From a candidate division Zixibacteria bacterium SM23_81 (GTDB taxonomy: Bacteria > SM23-81), in the NCBI GenBank assembly GCA_001304015.1, contig LJUY01000009.1, positions 1-64,000 on the forward strand: 64,000 bases of DNA. The letters are read 5' to 3'. The notes below the pieces were generated by a model. It had not been told where the DNA came from, made no database searches, and saw only the letters and a list, made by a program, of their open reading frames with translations. Each line of letters starts with the position of its first letter. The first letter of the stretch is position 1. Position numbers and translations under genes: made by a program. This document shows, one piece after another, positions 6,441-16,267 of this stretch.

Positions 6441-9074
6441 TTAATGCAGGGTTACGAGAACTTTGACAAGACCGGTGCCAGAAGCCAACGATTCAAGAGC
6501 CTTTCCGAGAACTGTCCCTACTTTCGGATCGTCGTCCCGCATGGCATGACCCGGAGTGCCGGAGGTAACCAGCAAATCACCTGGGTGAATAGACCCGTTC
6601 TCCGCCGACGCCTTGCAGGGCACAATCCCAACCACGGCAAGGGGTACCTCGTTGAACTCCGAGGCCATCTCCTCCATGGTGTATGTTCCCGTCTCTTCAC
6701 CTTCACCCCGCACAGGCTTGTCCCAGTCTCGTTCAGAGCCCAGGAAACCAGGCCGCGTGCTGTAGATACCAGCCACCAGCGTCGATCGCGGCACAGAAGC
6801 TTTCACGGTTGCCCGCGAATTACGAGGATCGATCACCATCACGTCTCCCGGCTCTACCGTTTGGGCTCCCGAGCTCACTGCGATCATCTCGGAAAAGTCC
6901 GCTGGACCGGAGTAGGATCCATCCGCATACACGTTTCCATCCGCCTCGACTTTGAACTTAACAGTGTCTCCTCGCTCGCATTCTATAAATTGCATGCCGT
7001 TCGCGGTGCCGCTTCCAGCCCTGATCTGAAGCATGTCTTTGTCTGCGCTGAGATTTTGGTTAGTCTCAAAATTGACCATCTGCGAAACGCTGAAGCCTGT
7101 GCTGTAAATATCAAGCGCCAGGCTTGAGGCTGCACTGTTAATGCTCATCTCTCCTTCTACTTCGAGCTCCTGACTTGGAGTTGTCGTCCCAATGCCCACA
7201 TTGCCAGCCGGGTTTAGAACGATGTCACCAACATCTGTGTTCAGAAATCCATCTGTTCCATCATGGGTCATCTCAAGATACGTGTTCCAGCTGGCCGCTG
7301 CACTACCATGAATCCTTAAACGGGCATCATAAGCTCTCGCATTCGTAAAGTCTGTATAGAAACCGAAAACCTGGTCTGTGCTATCATTGCCCACGATAGG
7401 AGCGAGGCTGTTGTTATCGAATCGAATTTTAAATCTACTAGGATGTTCTTTCTCCGTACGGAGAATTAGCTCACCACTAGAGGCCCATAGAAGAAGATTT
7501 CCCCACACCTCCAATTTCTCTGTAGGGTCTTCTGTCCCAATGCCTACATTCCGCGAGGCATAGAGATCACCAACAAAGTATCCAGCATAGCCCGAGGGAC
7601 CACTCCCACCATACACTCCCTTACCAGACAAACTGCTACCATAAACACCGGTGCCTTCTAAGCTATGACCATATACACCATAATCCCATCCATCTCCATA
7701 TACACCCGTTATGTCCCCAGAGGGTAGGCCATTTTTGGGTAAATATTCCCCACCAGCTATTCCAACCACGCCATAGCCCGTTAAGCCGGGGAGACCATAG
7801 CTTTCGCCATATACACCATAGTTAGTTTGGCTATACCCCCCCACGCCGCAGAAGTCGCTGCCCAGATAACCAAAGTTGCCAGAACTGCTATGTTGGCCAT
7901 ATACGCCCTCACCGGTGCCGTTGGTTTCGGCATAAAGCGCAGAACTGTCATTACTGGCGTTATTAATCCGGAAGTATCCTGCTCGACTTGTTCCAGTAGT
8001 CACGGCGTGTAGCTTTGCATCAGGACTAACCGTGCCAATGCCCACGTCGCCCCCCAAGTAAGAATTGTTCGGTGTGTAAACACCCCAAGTATTACCGCCC
8101 AAATCCCTGTAACCTAATGCACCCCAATAGGAACCTGACAACTCCGCACCAAAAACACCTCCTGATATGCCACTTAAATTTTCGCTATAACCAGCCACAC
8201 CGAAGGAAAAATTGTCGCCAAAAGCGTTTGCACCTACAACTCCATAATTCCCATCTAGATAACCATAACCGGAACCCATATTCTCCACAGTTGGAAAATA
8301 GGATCCCTTGACGGCTGCTCTTGCATCGGAGGAATCATCGGATCCAAGCATCCAAGCACTGATGGCAATCTTATTTTCAGTGCTCGCATCGATGGCAATC
8401 TTATTTTCACTTTCTACATTCAGCGCGCTGGTCCCTTTTTCCTTACTGATGCTGCTGTTCTCTCTCCTTAAGCCCTCCCCTCTCGACCCGCCTTCCGTTT
8501 TCTTCGTCGTAGATATGATGTTGACCTGATCTGCCACATTGGAATACAGGTCGTCGCCGATAATCACCCAATCCCCATCACTAACTGCATTCTTAGCATA
8601 CCCAGCCGTATCGGCCTCTGCTGCCCAAAAAGCATACCCCACAGCCGCAATCCGCTGCCTCGGTGTCATCTCGGCATCACCGCCCACCTGAATCCCCAGC
8701 CAACGCTCAGGATCTTTGAAAACCGTGTCAGAAATGCTATTCACATTCCCCAAAAGAACGTTAAAGACACCACTGCTCACTATCACCACAGGCTGAGTTT
8801 CAGTCCATACAGTAGATCCTCCCGTCGAATCGGTGTAAATTGAAAAGGCCATGGAAACTGTCGTGTCCATGGCCATCCCGTGCTCATCGGTGAGCGTGCC
8901 TTGGTAATTCATCAGACCCGGCACTTCGGTCTTAGGCCCTTTCGATGCAGGGCTTTCAGCTGGAGTCAGACGGAACGCATCCGTCCTCGTCGCCTCCGTG
9001 GCGACATCCCCAGCAAGGACGACTGTCGACAGCAAAACTATCGACAGCACCACCATAAAAGCGATCGCTCTCAT
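6441..9074 (-). CDS. Secreted fibre protein with GVYG repeats
   Basis: An 877-residue exported protein. The start is taken at ATG 9072-9074 because it begins a signal peptide nearly identical to that of the S74 fibre and has a strong ribosome site (AAAGGAGGTGCGCC). A 43-codon upstream extension would run through the -10 element at 9175-9180. The shared N-terminal domain (PGLMNYQGTLTDEHG ... AFWAAEADTAGYA) is followed by a Gly-rich region of GVYG/GVVG/GYAG units and GIGT(E/T)xP linkers. The last ~150 residues (DFSEMIAVSSG, VEPGDVMVIDPR, VAGIYSTRPGFLG, VGIVPCK, GDLLVTSGTPGHAM) form a C-terminal domain seen on many fibre-like proteins. Its role is unproven. Confidence 0.75.
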   Translation of the reverse strand: MRAIAFMVVLSIVLLSTVVLAGDVATEATRTDAFRLTPAESPASKGPKTEVPGLMNYQGTLTDEHGMAMDTTVSMAFSIYTDSTGGSTVWTETQPVVIVSSGVFNVLLGNVNSISDTVFKDPERWLGIQVGGDAEMTPRQRIAAVGYAFWAAEADTAGYAKNAVSDGDWVIIGDDLYSNVADQVNIISTTKKTEGGSRGEGLRRENSSISKEKGTSALNVESENKIAIDASTENKIAISAWMLGSDDSSDARAAVKGSYFPTVENMGSGYGYLDGNYGVVGANAFGDNFSFGVAGYSENLSGISGGVFGAELSGSYWGALGYRDLGGNTWGVYTPNNSYLGGDVGIGTVSPDAKLHAVTTGTSRAGYFRINNASNDSSALYAETNGTGEGVYGQHSSSGNFGYLGSDFCGVGGYSQTNYGVYGESYGLPGLTGYGVVGIAGGEYLPKNGLPSGDITGVYGDGWDYGVYGHSLEGTGVYGSSLSGKGVYGGSGPSGYAGYFVGDLYASRNVGIGTEDPTEKLEVWGNLLLWASSGELILRTEKEHPSRFKIRFDNNSLAPIVGNDSTDQVFGFYTDFTNARAYDARLRIHGSAAASWNTYLEMTHDGTDGFLNTDVGDIVLNPAGNVGIGTTTPSQELEVEGEMSINSAASSLALDIYSTGFSVSQMVNFETNQNLSADKDMLQIRAGSGTANGMQFIECERGDTVKFKVEADGNVYADGSYSGPADFSEMIAVSSGAQTVEPGDVMVIDPRNSRATVKASVPRSTLVAGIYSTRPGFLGSERDWDKPVRGEGEETGTYTMEEMASEFNEVPLAVVGIVPCKASAENGSIHPGDLLVTSGTPGHAMRDDDPKVGTVLGKALESLASGTGLVKVLVTLH

Positions 9075-9174
9075 GGCGCACCTCCTTTTAGGGCTAAAGG
9101 TTTGAAAGAAAGGTAATGGAATGGATAAAGTCTTTTCTCTTTTCTTAAAAAAATCCGTTCGAAATTTCAGAACC

Positions 9175-9203
9175 ATTTTACCACAATAGGTATTTTTTGT
9201 CAA
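9175..9203 (-). promoter_or_regulatory. Sigma-70 promoter of the GVYG fibre unit
   Basis: On the minus strand TTGACA (9203-9198), a 17-bp spacer and TAAAAT (9180-9175), about 100 bp before the start codon. Confidence 0.75.
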
Positions 9204-9757
9204 GAAAAAATTCCTTCTATAGCAAAGATTTATAAAATAATTGCTTTTATTGTAATTAAATCCATTATCACATGATATCCAAGCTCAAAAAGGCCCCGCT
9301 CCCTGTGGATGTTATCATCCGCAGGGAAAGCAAAGACAACTCGCGTTCAAATCCACGGCACGTTTGATATCTAATGCGTTTATGAGTGCTTATGTATTTG
9401 TTTTTGAGACAATTTTCTTCAAGCGCAACGAGCCTCAAAAAAGGCGGTAGAAGAGCACTACCGGTGACGCCGTTGATGAGAACATCCACGGCGAGCATGA
9501 GCGAGCATGAAAATCTCGTTGGTAAAAGCTCGTCTGTCTGTGTCGAAGCTCGTATTGTCTCTCGTCAGTCGGTATCGAAGTTCGTCCGCACAGATAGATG
9601 AGTGATGATCACGACGACTCTCGACAGACGCCTATTCGACACACGTAACCAGCTTCGAAACCGATAACCGACTCACGAGGAACACAAGCGCTGTCGTGTA
9701 GGGCGCCCCGACGCCATCTAAACGCCGTGGATGATAACATCCATGGCGAGCACGCGG

Positions 9758-9845
9758 AGGCTTGAAGCTGGATTAAAGCTGTGGAAGCTGATTCTGAAGC
9801 TTGACGCAAGATGCGGGAAACTAGATCAAGAATAGTTATCTTCAA
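9758..9845. repeat. Dispersed ~87-bp repeat, copy B
   Basis: Second copy of the element at 768-854, same orientation, about 75-80% alike by eye. Confidence 0.6.
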
Positions 9846-9972
9846 GCTGGCGGCATTCCAGCTTCTAGCTACCAACTTCAAGCACACGAAGTACCTCCGA
9901 GGTGTCCTCTCGCAAGGCCTCGAGCGTTTTCCACCTTCGCTTCGCCTACGACAAAAATGCGCCAAAAACATC

Positions 9973-10001
9973 TTGACTTTGGGCTATCCAGCCGGTATTA
10001 T
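9973..10001 (+). promoter_or_regulatory. Sigma-70 promoter of the surface operon
   Basis: TTGACT at 9973-9978, a 17-bp spacer and TATTAT at 9996-10001. It sits about 95 bp before the first gene of the operon that runs to 22464. Confidence 0.7.
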
Positions 10002-10097
10002 GTGCACGATGAGCGAGGCGAACATCTCTTCTTACGACACTCATAATGGGCTTGAGCTAGGATTTCCTCTTTTCCCCATCACTTATTAAGCAAATCT

Positions 10098-11999
10098 ATG
10101 AACAACAATTTTTTAAGATGGACCAGCAGCTCCCTTTTGGCCTTGATCGTCATCGTGTGCCTTTCTGGGCCGGCAGCAGCTCAAGACGCTCGCGACAGAG
10201 GCCCAAGATCCTCGGGAGCAAGAGGCCTAGCCAAACCCCTGGTGGACGATTTCAGGCACTACACCACCATCGGCAATATCGGGTTGACAGTCACCAACTT
10301 CAGCAACTTCGGAAACGGCTTCTCCAATCCGGAGCAGCCTTCCTGCGAATATCCCCGTGGTTCTGGCGTCGAACACCTTTACCGGGGAGGTCTCTGGGTG
10401 GGAGCTAGAACGCCAGATGGCACCATCCACGTGACCACCGGGGCTTTGGATGCAGGCTCGGTGGACCAGGGAGAGGAGGGCTTCGAGTTCGCCGCCGCTC
10501 TACGAGATAGCATCACCGAGTATTCCTCCATCACCACCTCTCGTTATTACGTCCCCTCGGCCATCTCGGAGCAGGATTTCACCTGCACCTACACCGACAC
10601 CCACACAGTGGTCCCCGGAACCTCCATCCAGATCCCCAACCACACCCCTCTGGGCATCGAGGTTCATCAAGAAAGCTATGCCTGGAGCTTCCCTTTCGCC
10701 GACGCCTTCGTGATCCTGAACTTCACCATCAAGAACATTCGCACAGACGGTTTGCCTCTCCGGGACATCTATTTGGGCTTTTGGGTGGACACCACCGTGG
10801 GCAACACAAATCTCACCGACCCGGAGGAGGGAGACTGGAATTACTACGACGACAGCAACGGCTACGTGGACAGCCTGAGGCTGGCCTACGAGTATGACGA
10901 CGACGGAGACTACGGCTATTCGCAGAGCTACGCTGGCGTAAAGCTTCTGGGCACTACCCCGGCCATCGATCTGGATTCCCTAACCCATTACAATCACTGG
11001 CTATGGCGTCGGAGCACCTCCGCCGACCCCACTTACCAGTACCTGCTCATGCCCCGCGATGAACAGGCTCGGTATGAGAAGATGACACGGAGCTACATGG
11101 ATCTGGATCCCAATCTGAGTCCGGTCACTCCGGAGCCAAGGGATTGGGTTATGCTCCTGTCCTGCGGGCCCTTCGAAGAATTAGAGGCCAATTCCACTAT
11201 CAACGTGGTCTTCGCCATCGTCTGTGGCAAATGGGGACCGGAAACCGACCGCCTGGCTTTTCTCCGTCTCAACTCATCCTGGGCCCAGATCGCCTACGAC
11301 AACGATTACACCCTCCCCACACCCCCTCCATCTCCCGATCTGAGCTTTGATCCCCGAGACGGCGAGGTACTGCTCACCTGGGACGACTCTCCGGAGGACT
11401 ATGTTGATCCAGTCAGCCATCAGCAGGATTTCGAGGGCTACCGTGTCTATCGCAGCATATCCCACGAGGGGGAAGTGAGCAGCTTTATCCTCATCGCCGA
11501 GTTCGACAAGATCGACGACCTGGGCTACAACACCGGTCTGCAGCACGAATTTCTCAATAAAAACCTGCATAACGGCTGGCCGTATTGGTATGCCGTCACC
11601 TCCTTTGACCGGGGTGAACCGGACAACAACCTGCCCAGCCTGGAGAGCAGCATCAACCTGAACAAAACCCTGGTTTACCCGGGCACCAAGCCGCAATCCA
11701 CCGGGAAGATCGGGGTCTATCCCAATCCGTATCGGGCCAGAGCTCTGTGGGACGGCATCGGTGAGCGGGAGCGGAAGCTGTATTTCAACAATCTACCGGC
11801 CAACGCGCAGATCCACGTCTACACCCTGGCCGGGGACCTGGTGGACAGTTTCGAGCACCATGATCCCGATTATGGAGAGCACTCCTGGGATATGATCACC
11901 CGCAAAGATCAACCCGTGGCCACGGGACTGTATATCTGCGCGGTGAAGAATCTGGATACAGGTCAGGTAAGAACCACCAAATTCCTGGTTATCAAATAA
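10098..11999 (+). CDS. Large exported protein with C-terminal sorting-type domain
   Basis: 633 residues with a signal peptide at 1-28 (ending SGPAAAQ). The first ~390 residues (GNIGLTVTNFSNFGNGF, LYRGGLWVGA and many acidic or aromatic strands) resemble a family of exported proteins found widely in FCB candidate phyla, without known function. An FN3-like region covers about 410-510 (GEVLLTWDDSPEDY, FEGYRVYRS, YAVTSFDRG). The last ~90 residues (IGVYPNPYRA, LYFNNLPANAQIHVYTLAG, GLYICAVKN, TTKFLVIK) are a variant of the type-A sorting domain of type IX secretion. It is first in the surface operon. The ribosome site is weak. Confidence 0.65.
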   Translation: MNNNFLRWTSSSLLALIVIVCLSGPAAAQDARDRGPRSSGARGLAKPLVDDFRHYTTIGNIGLTVTNFSNFGNGFSNPEQPSCEYPRGSGVEHLYRGGLWVGARTPDGTIHVTTGALDAGSVDQGEEGFEFAAALRDSITEYSSITTSRYYVPSAISEQDFTCTYTDTHTVVPGTSIQIPNHTPLGIEVHQESYAWSFPFADAFVILNFTIKNIRTDGLPLRDIYLGFWVDTTVGNTNLTDPEEGDWNYYDDSNGYVDSLRLAYEYDDDGDYGYSQSYAGVKLLGTTPAIDLDSLTHYNHWLWRRSTSADPTYQYLLMPRDEQARYEKMTRSYMDLDPNLSPVTPEPRDWVMLLSCGPFEELEANSTINVVFAIVCGKWGPETDRLAFLRLNSSWAQIAYDNDYTLPTPPPSPDLSFDPRDGEVLLTWDDSPEDYVDPVSHQQDFEGYRVYRSISHEGEVSSFILIAEFDKIDDLGYNTGLQHEFLNKNLHNGWPYWYAVTSFDRGEPDNNLPSLESSINLNKTLVYPGTKPQSTGKIGVYPNPYRARALWDGIGERERKLYFNNLPANAQIHVYTLAGDLVDSFEHHDPDYGEHSWDMITRKDQPVATGLYICAVKNLDTGQVRTTKFLVIK

Positions 12000-12022
12000 C
12001 CTTTCACAGAGGGAGGAGAACC

Positions 12023-14038
12023 ATGAGGTCATTGCTACTGATGGGCATCCTGGCGCTAACACTGATGTGGGTTCTGCCAGCCAGCGGTCAGATACCTTAC
12101 CCGTTCATGACCATTCAAGAAATCCAACAGGTGAATGCCGGCGACGATAGCTCCTACCAGGCCGCCTTCCCAATGGACACCATCTGGACCACGGGAATCG
12201 TGACCGTAGGCGCAGGTGAGATCTACGCTGGAGGTAACATCACGCTGTATATGCAGGATGCTGCTGGCGGGCCATGGAGCGGCATTCTGCTGTTCAACAG
12301 CGACAACTCAGCCTTCAACGTCGGCCGCAGAGATTCCATTTTGGTCATCGGTACCATTGGGGAATACACCACTGTCAGCGACAGCCTGGAGACGGGATAT
12401 AACATCGAGACCAGCATGTCCGAGATCTTCACTGCAGCCGCTGTGCTGAAGGTCGGAGAGGACAAACCTCTCCCGGCGATCGTAGACCTGATCCCAGGAG
12501 ATATAGACTCTTTGGCCGCCATCCAACGCTCTGCCGAGCAATATGAGGCTTGCCAGGTGCGCGTGCAAAACGTGGTGGTCACCTCTCAGGAGTCGGCCTA
12601 TCGACAGTTTTGGGTCAGCGACGATGGGGGCTGGTCGGAATCGTGCGTCATCCGGCTGTATGCCGATAGCCTGAACAACTATCCCATCCCGCCCGCCGGG
12701 TCCGTCTTCGAGTCCATCACCGGGGTGATCTATCATGTATATGGCAACTACACTCTATTATGCCGTAGGCCCGAGGACCTAGTTCTGGCCACGGGCGCTC
12801 CCCTGATCGGCTATTCTTACTCCCCCATGCCGCCACAACCCGATGATACGGTGATGGTGGAAATCACCATCGTGGACGATGGCAGCATCGTCGAGGCGAG
12901 TCTGTTCTATCAGCTGAACGGTGGAGAGTTCTACGACGCGCCCCTGGAACATCTGGGCGGCGCCTCATATTTGGGTAGAGTCCCGCCGCAGCCGCTGGGA
13001 ACGGTGGTGGGCTTCTATATCACCGCCACCGATGACATCGGTCAGACCTCCTACGAGCCTGAGAATGCACCCACCGAGGTGGTCAATTATACGGTGGTGC
13101 AGTCGGTGCTGGCCACCATCTACGAGATCCAGTACACCACGGATCCCGGACCCAACAGCACCTACCCCTCTCCCATGGACAGCGTGTTGGTGACGATCAC
13201 CGGCGTGGTCACCGAGGACCATTCCCACTCCAGCACCCATTTTCATATCCAGGACGACGCAGACCCCCAGAGCACCGGAGGGGCCTGGAACGGCATCTAC
13301 GTTTTCGACAACGGGGGATACAGCCCGGCTGTCGGGGACAAGGTCCAGATCACCGGCCTGATCTCGGAATACTATGGCAAGACCGAGATCGGCGACCTGG
13401 TCTCCTGCACCTTACTCAGCTCCGGCCATGACGTTCCTCCAGTGGAGTGTACGACTGGCGAGTTAGAATTTGAAGACCCGGCCAGCGAGCCCTACGAGGG
13501 CGTCTACATCATCGTGCGGGATGTCACGGTCACCAATCCCAATGATGGCTTCGGCAACTGGCACATCAGCGACGGAACCGGAACGGCGCAAGTGGACGTC
13601 AGCGGTGACTACAGCTACGAGCCAAAGCTCAACGATCACATCGATTATGTCCGGGGCGTCATCGACTACAGCTACGATCAATACGAGATCGAGATCCGCA
13701 ACGACGACGACATCGGCCCGGTGACTACCGGGGTGGAGGAGTTCTCCAGTGAAGTACCCAGGGAATTCGCCATCTCCCAGAACTACCCCAACCCCTTCAA
13801 TCCCGTCACCCAGTTCATATATAGTGTGCCCCATGAGACCTACGTGAAAATCGAGATTTTCAACGTGTTGGGCCAGAGGGTGCGCACCTTGGTGGACAAC
13901 AGGGTTTCGGCGGGCAACCATGTGGTCACCTGGCGAGGCCGAAACGACGCTCAAGCAGAGGTGGCTAGCGGACTTTACTTCTACCGCTTCCAGGCGGAAG
14001 GCCTTATTCGTGTTCGCAAGATGGTTCTCTTGAAATAG
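12023..14038 (+). CDS. Secreted OB-fold-like protein with type IX sorting domain
   Basis: 671 residues with signal peptide 1-22. Residues about 25-135, 365-470 and 480-550 each look like OB-fold modules of the kind attached to secreted nucleases and phosphatases (TIWTTGIVTV, SVLVTITGVV, VYIIVRDVTV, each followed by a YMQD, FHIQD or WHISD strand and a GD(K)VQITG-type turn). A Ig-like stretch lies between. No nuclease catalytic motif is visible, so binding rather than hydrolysis is more likely. The last ~85 residues are a clear sorting domain (QNYPNPFNPVTQF, VLGQRVRTLVD, GLYFYRFQAEG, KMVLLK). The ribosome site is strong (GGGAGGAGAACC). The gene follows the preceding stop by 23 bp. Confidence 0.75.
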   Translation: MRSLLLMGILALTLMWVLPASGQIPYPFMTIQEIQQVNAGDDSSYQAAFPMDTIWTTGIVTVGAGEIYAGGNITLYMQDAAGGPWSGILLFNSDNSAFNVGRRDSILVIGTIGEYTTVSDSLETGYNIETSMSEIFTAAAVLKVGEDKPLPAIVDLIPGDIDSLAAIQRSAEQYEACQVRVQNVVVTSQESAYRQFWVSDDGGWSESCVIRLYADSLNNYPIPPAGSVFESITGVIYHVYGNYTLLCRRPEDLVLATGAPLIGYSYSPMPPQPDDTVMVEITIVDDGSIVEASLFYQLNGGEFYDAPLEHLGGASYLGRVPPQPLGTVVGFYITATDDIGQTSYEPENAPTEVVNYTVVQSVLATIYEIQYTTDPGPNSTYPSPMDSVLVTITGVVTEDHSHSSTHFHIQDDADPQSTGGAWNGIYVFDNGGYSPAVGDKVQITGLISEYYGKTEIGDLVSCTLLSSGHDVPPVECTTGELEFEDPASEPYEGVYIIVRDVTVTNPNDGFGNWHISDGTGTAQVDVSGDYSYEPKLNDHIDYVRGVIDYSYDQYEIEIRNDDDIGPVTTGVEEFSSEVPREFAISQNYPNPFNPVTQFIYSVPHETYVKIEIFNVLGQRVRTLVDNRVSAGNHVVTWRGRNDAQAEVASGLYFYRFQAEGLIRVRKMVLLK

Positions 14039-14044
14039 AATCCG

Positions 14045-16228
14045 ATGCGTTATTTGAAATCCTCTATAAGGTCTCTGGCTCCCTGGATCCTGGCGCTTTT
14101 GCTCCTGGCCAGCGTCACAGTCACCACCTCGGCCCAAGCTCACCTGGAGTATGTGAGCAGCACGTTGTGGTCGGATGTGCGAGCGGTGTCCGTGCGGGGA
14201 GATACAGCCTATTGTGCTTTCGCCAATGGGCTTGTCGTCCTCCAGCTTACTTCTGGAATATCCCCTGAGGAAATGAGCCACCTATATCTTGAGGGGAACG
14301 GACGTGACGTGCACCTTCATGGCGAGCACGTCTATGTGGCCGACGGCTGGGGCGGGCTTCAGATAGCTCAGCTGGAAGAGACGGCTGGTCTCGTGTGGGT
14401 GGGGCAGTATAATACTCCTGACGTCGTTTATGGCGTCGAGGTTCAAGACACCCTAGCTTATCTGGCTGCCGGGGAGAGCGGTTTGGTCATTGCAGATGTT
14501 CACATCCCAGCATATCCTCAGTATGTGGGCTCCTATGTCACCATTGGAGCTGCCCAGAAGGTCTCGGTCAAGGACTCACTGGCCTTTGTGGCTATTGGGG
14601 ATGGCGGGGTGGAGATCGTGAACATAAAGAATCCTGACTACCCAACCCTAGTGAGCAGTTACGGTTTTCCTGGATTTACCTTCGCCCATGACCTTCACCT
14701 GGAAGGCGCTTTTCTTTACCTGGCCTTGGGCAGCGGTGGTTTGAGCATTCTGGACGTAACCAATCCAGCGGTCCCCCTGGAAAGGGGAACCTATAACAGC
14801 CCGGGGAAAGCCGAGGGTATTGAGGTGCAGGGAACGCGAGCCTATTTAGCTGATGGCTATTCGGGATTTGAGGTTATCGACGTTACTAACCCGGATAATC
14901 CCCGGCTTCTCGGCTTCCACAACACGCAGCAATGGGGCTACCAACTCTGTGTAGAGGATACCTTAGTTTACGTTGCAGATGGATTCGGAGGTCTGCGGAT
15001 CTTTGACGTGACCGATGCTGAGCACCCACGGCCACTGGATTCTTACGAAACCCCAGACCGGGCCCACGGCGTTCACGTTCGAGGTTCCTACGCCTATGTA
15101 GCCTGCGGGGGTACGGGACTTGAGGTGGCGGATGTGAGCCAACCAGCCGATCCGACGTCCATCGGCCAGCACGACACCGATGGCTTCGCCATGGCCCTGC
15201 AAGTAGACGGTGATTACGCCTATCTGGTCACCGAAGCGGGGGGACTTCAGATCTTCGATATTCAGGATCCCTCTCAGCCAAAACCAATGGGATCGCTGCC
15301 TACCCCACATTACAGCTGGGCCGTGGCGGTGAGGGACACGTTGGCTTACGTGGCCGACGGCAACAGCGGACTGCAGATTATGAGCGTGGCCGATCCCACC
15401 GAGCCCCATTTGGTCGGATCTTACGATACGCCCGGCTTTGCCGCCGATCTTGCTCTGGACGGTTCATACGCTTACGTGGCCGATAAGGATGGAGGACTAC
15501 AGATCCTGCAGGTACAGGATCCCTCCTCCCCAAGCTACGTGAGCTCTTACCAGGACTGGGGAGAACCGTCGGGAGTTCAAATCATTTGGCCTTATGCCTA
15601 TGTAGCCAATGGAATGCGAGGCTTGTTGATTCTGGACATCTCCGAGCCCGACAATCCCAAATTTGAGGGTTCTGTGGACACTCCCGGCCTTGCTAGAGAT
15701 GTCTCAGTTGAAGGTCATTGCGCCTTCGTGGCCGACGGGGATTCGGGCGTCGTGGCCGTAAACGTCCACGATCCGTCCCTGCCGGTCATCAGCGGCCACT
15801 ACCACAGCCATCTTCATGCCTATGCTGTGGATGCGGCCGGAGATCTGCTGTACGTATCTGATGGATCTTCCCTGCTCACGTTGCGCTTTCAGCCCACTAG
15901 AGTTGTATACCAAGCTCCTGAGAGTCAAACACCTGAGCTGGTTCAGCTTTACCAGAATCAACCCAATCCCTTCAATGTTTATACCAATATATCCTTCAGT
16001 GTGACCCATCTAGAGGATGGTGAAGAGGTTCCCATTTCATTAAAAATCTACAACGTTCAAGGACAGTTTATCAAAACCCTGTTGGAGGGAAGCGTGGGAC
16101 CAGGAGTCTACCAGACAACCTGGGCAGGAAGGGATACCCAGGGAATGCTGATGAAGAGCGGCATCTACTTCTGCGTTCTCCGGGCCGGCTCTTGGCAAGA
16201 TTCTAAAAAGTTGGTGCTTCTCAGATAA
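14045..16228 (+). CDS. LVIVD-repeat beta-propeller protein with sorting domain
   Basis: 727 residues with a signal peptide at about 1-31 (ending TSAQA). Residues 33-610 consist of about 13 repeats of ~43 residues with the pattern (A/S)YVADG-x-GGLQI-x-DV-x-(D/N)P-x-(N/H/S)P, the LVIVD repeat that folds into propeller blades. The last ~85 residues are a sorting domain (NQPNPFNVYTNISF, IYNVQGQFIKTLLEG, GIYFCVLRAG, KKLVLLR). It starts 6 bp after the previous stop, so is translationally coupled. It is predicted to sit on the cell surface and bind a partner or polymer. Confidence 0.8.
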   Translation: MRYLKSSIRSLAPWILALLLLASVTVTTSAQAHLEYVSSTLWSDVRAVSVRGDTAYCAFANGLVVLQLTSGISPEEMSHLYLEGNGRDVHLHGEHVYVADGWGGLQIAQLEETAGLVWVGQYNTPDVVYGVEVQDTLAYLAAGESGLVIADVHIPAYPQYVGSYVTIGAAQKVSVKDSLAFVAIGDGGVEIVNIKNPDYPTLVSSYGFPGFTFAHDLHLEGAFLYLALGSGGLSILDVTNPAVPLERGTYNSPGKAEGIEVQGTRAYLADGYSGFEVIDVTNPDNPRLLGFHNTQQWGYQLCVEDTLVYVADGFGGLRIFDVTDAEHPRPLDSYETPDRAHGVHVRGSYAYVACGGTGLEVADVSQPADPTSIGQHDTDGFAMALQVDGDYAYLVTEAGGLQIFDIQDPSQPKPMGSLPTPHYSWAVAVRDTLAYVADGNSGLQIMSVADPTEPHLVGSYDTPGFAADLALDGSYAYVADKDGGLQILQVQDPSSPSYVSSYQDWGEPSGVQIIWPYAYVANGMRGLLILDISEPDNPKFEGSVDTPGLARDVSVEGHCAFVADGDSGVVAVNVHDPSLPVISGHYHSHLHAYAVDAAGDLLYVSDGSSLLTLRFQPTRVVYQAPESQTPELVQLYQNQPNPFNVYTNISFSVTHLEDGEEVPISLKIYNVQGQFIKTLLEGSVGPGVYQTTWAGRDTQGMLMKSGIYFCVLRAGSWQDSKKLVLLR

Positions 16229-16267
16229 ACACAACCAGGTTCTCTTATGATTGCAGGAGAGAACTCG

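Larger units (their letters stand above)
9204..10097. other. Long intergenic region of hairpins and degenerate repeats
   Basis: Nearly 900 bp with no convincing gene between divergent units. From left to right: an AT-rich stretch; a hairpin 9301-9326 (11-bp arms with one G-T pair, TTAT loop); two TGGATG/CATCCA-type hairpin repeats (9467-9501, 9722-9757); a degenerate inverted region (CTCGTCAGTCGG near 9558 against CCGACTCACGAGG near 9669); the dispersed repeat 9758-9845; and the promoter at 9973-10001. Confidence 0.6.

Noticed and set aside
1068-9074. Prophage tail-fibre region
   Set aside because: The proteins have signal peptides and no other phage genes (capsid, terminase, baseplate, integrase) are nearby.
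9075-9203. N-terminal extension of the GVYG fibre frame
   Set aside because: It would cover the -10 element and start before a clear ribosome site and signal peptide at 9074.
9811-10089. Small plus-strand frame upstream of the surface operon
   Set aside because: It runs through the repeat and the promoter, has no ribosome site and resembles no family.
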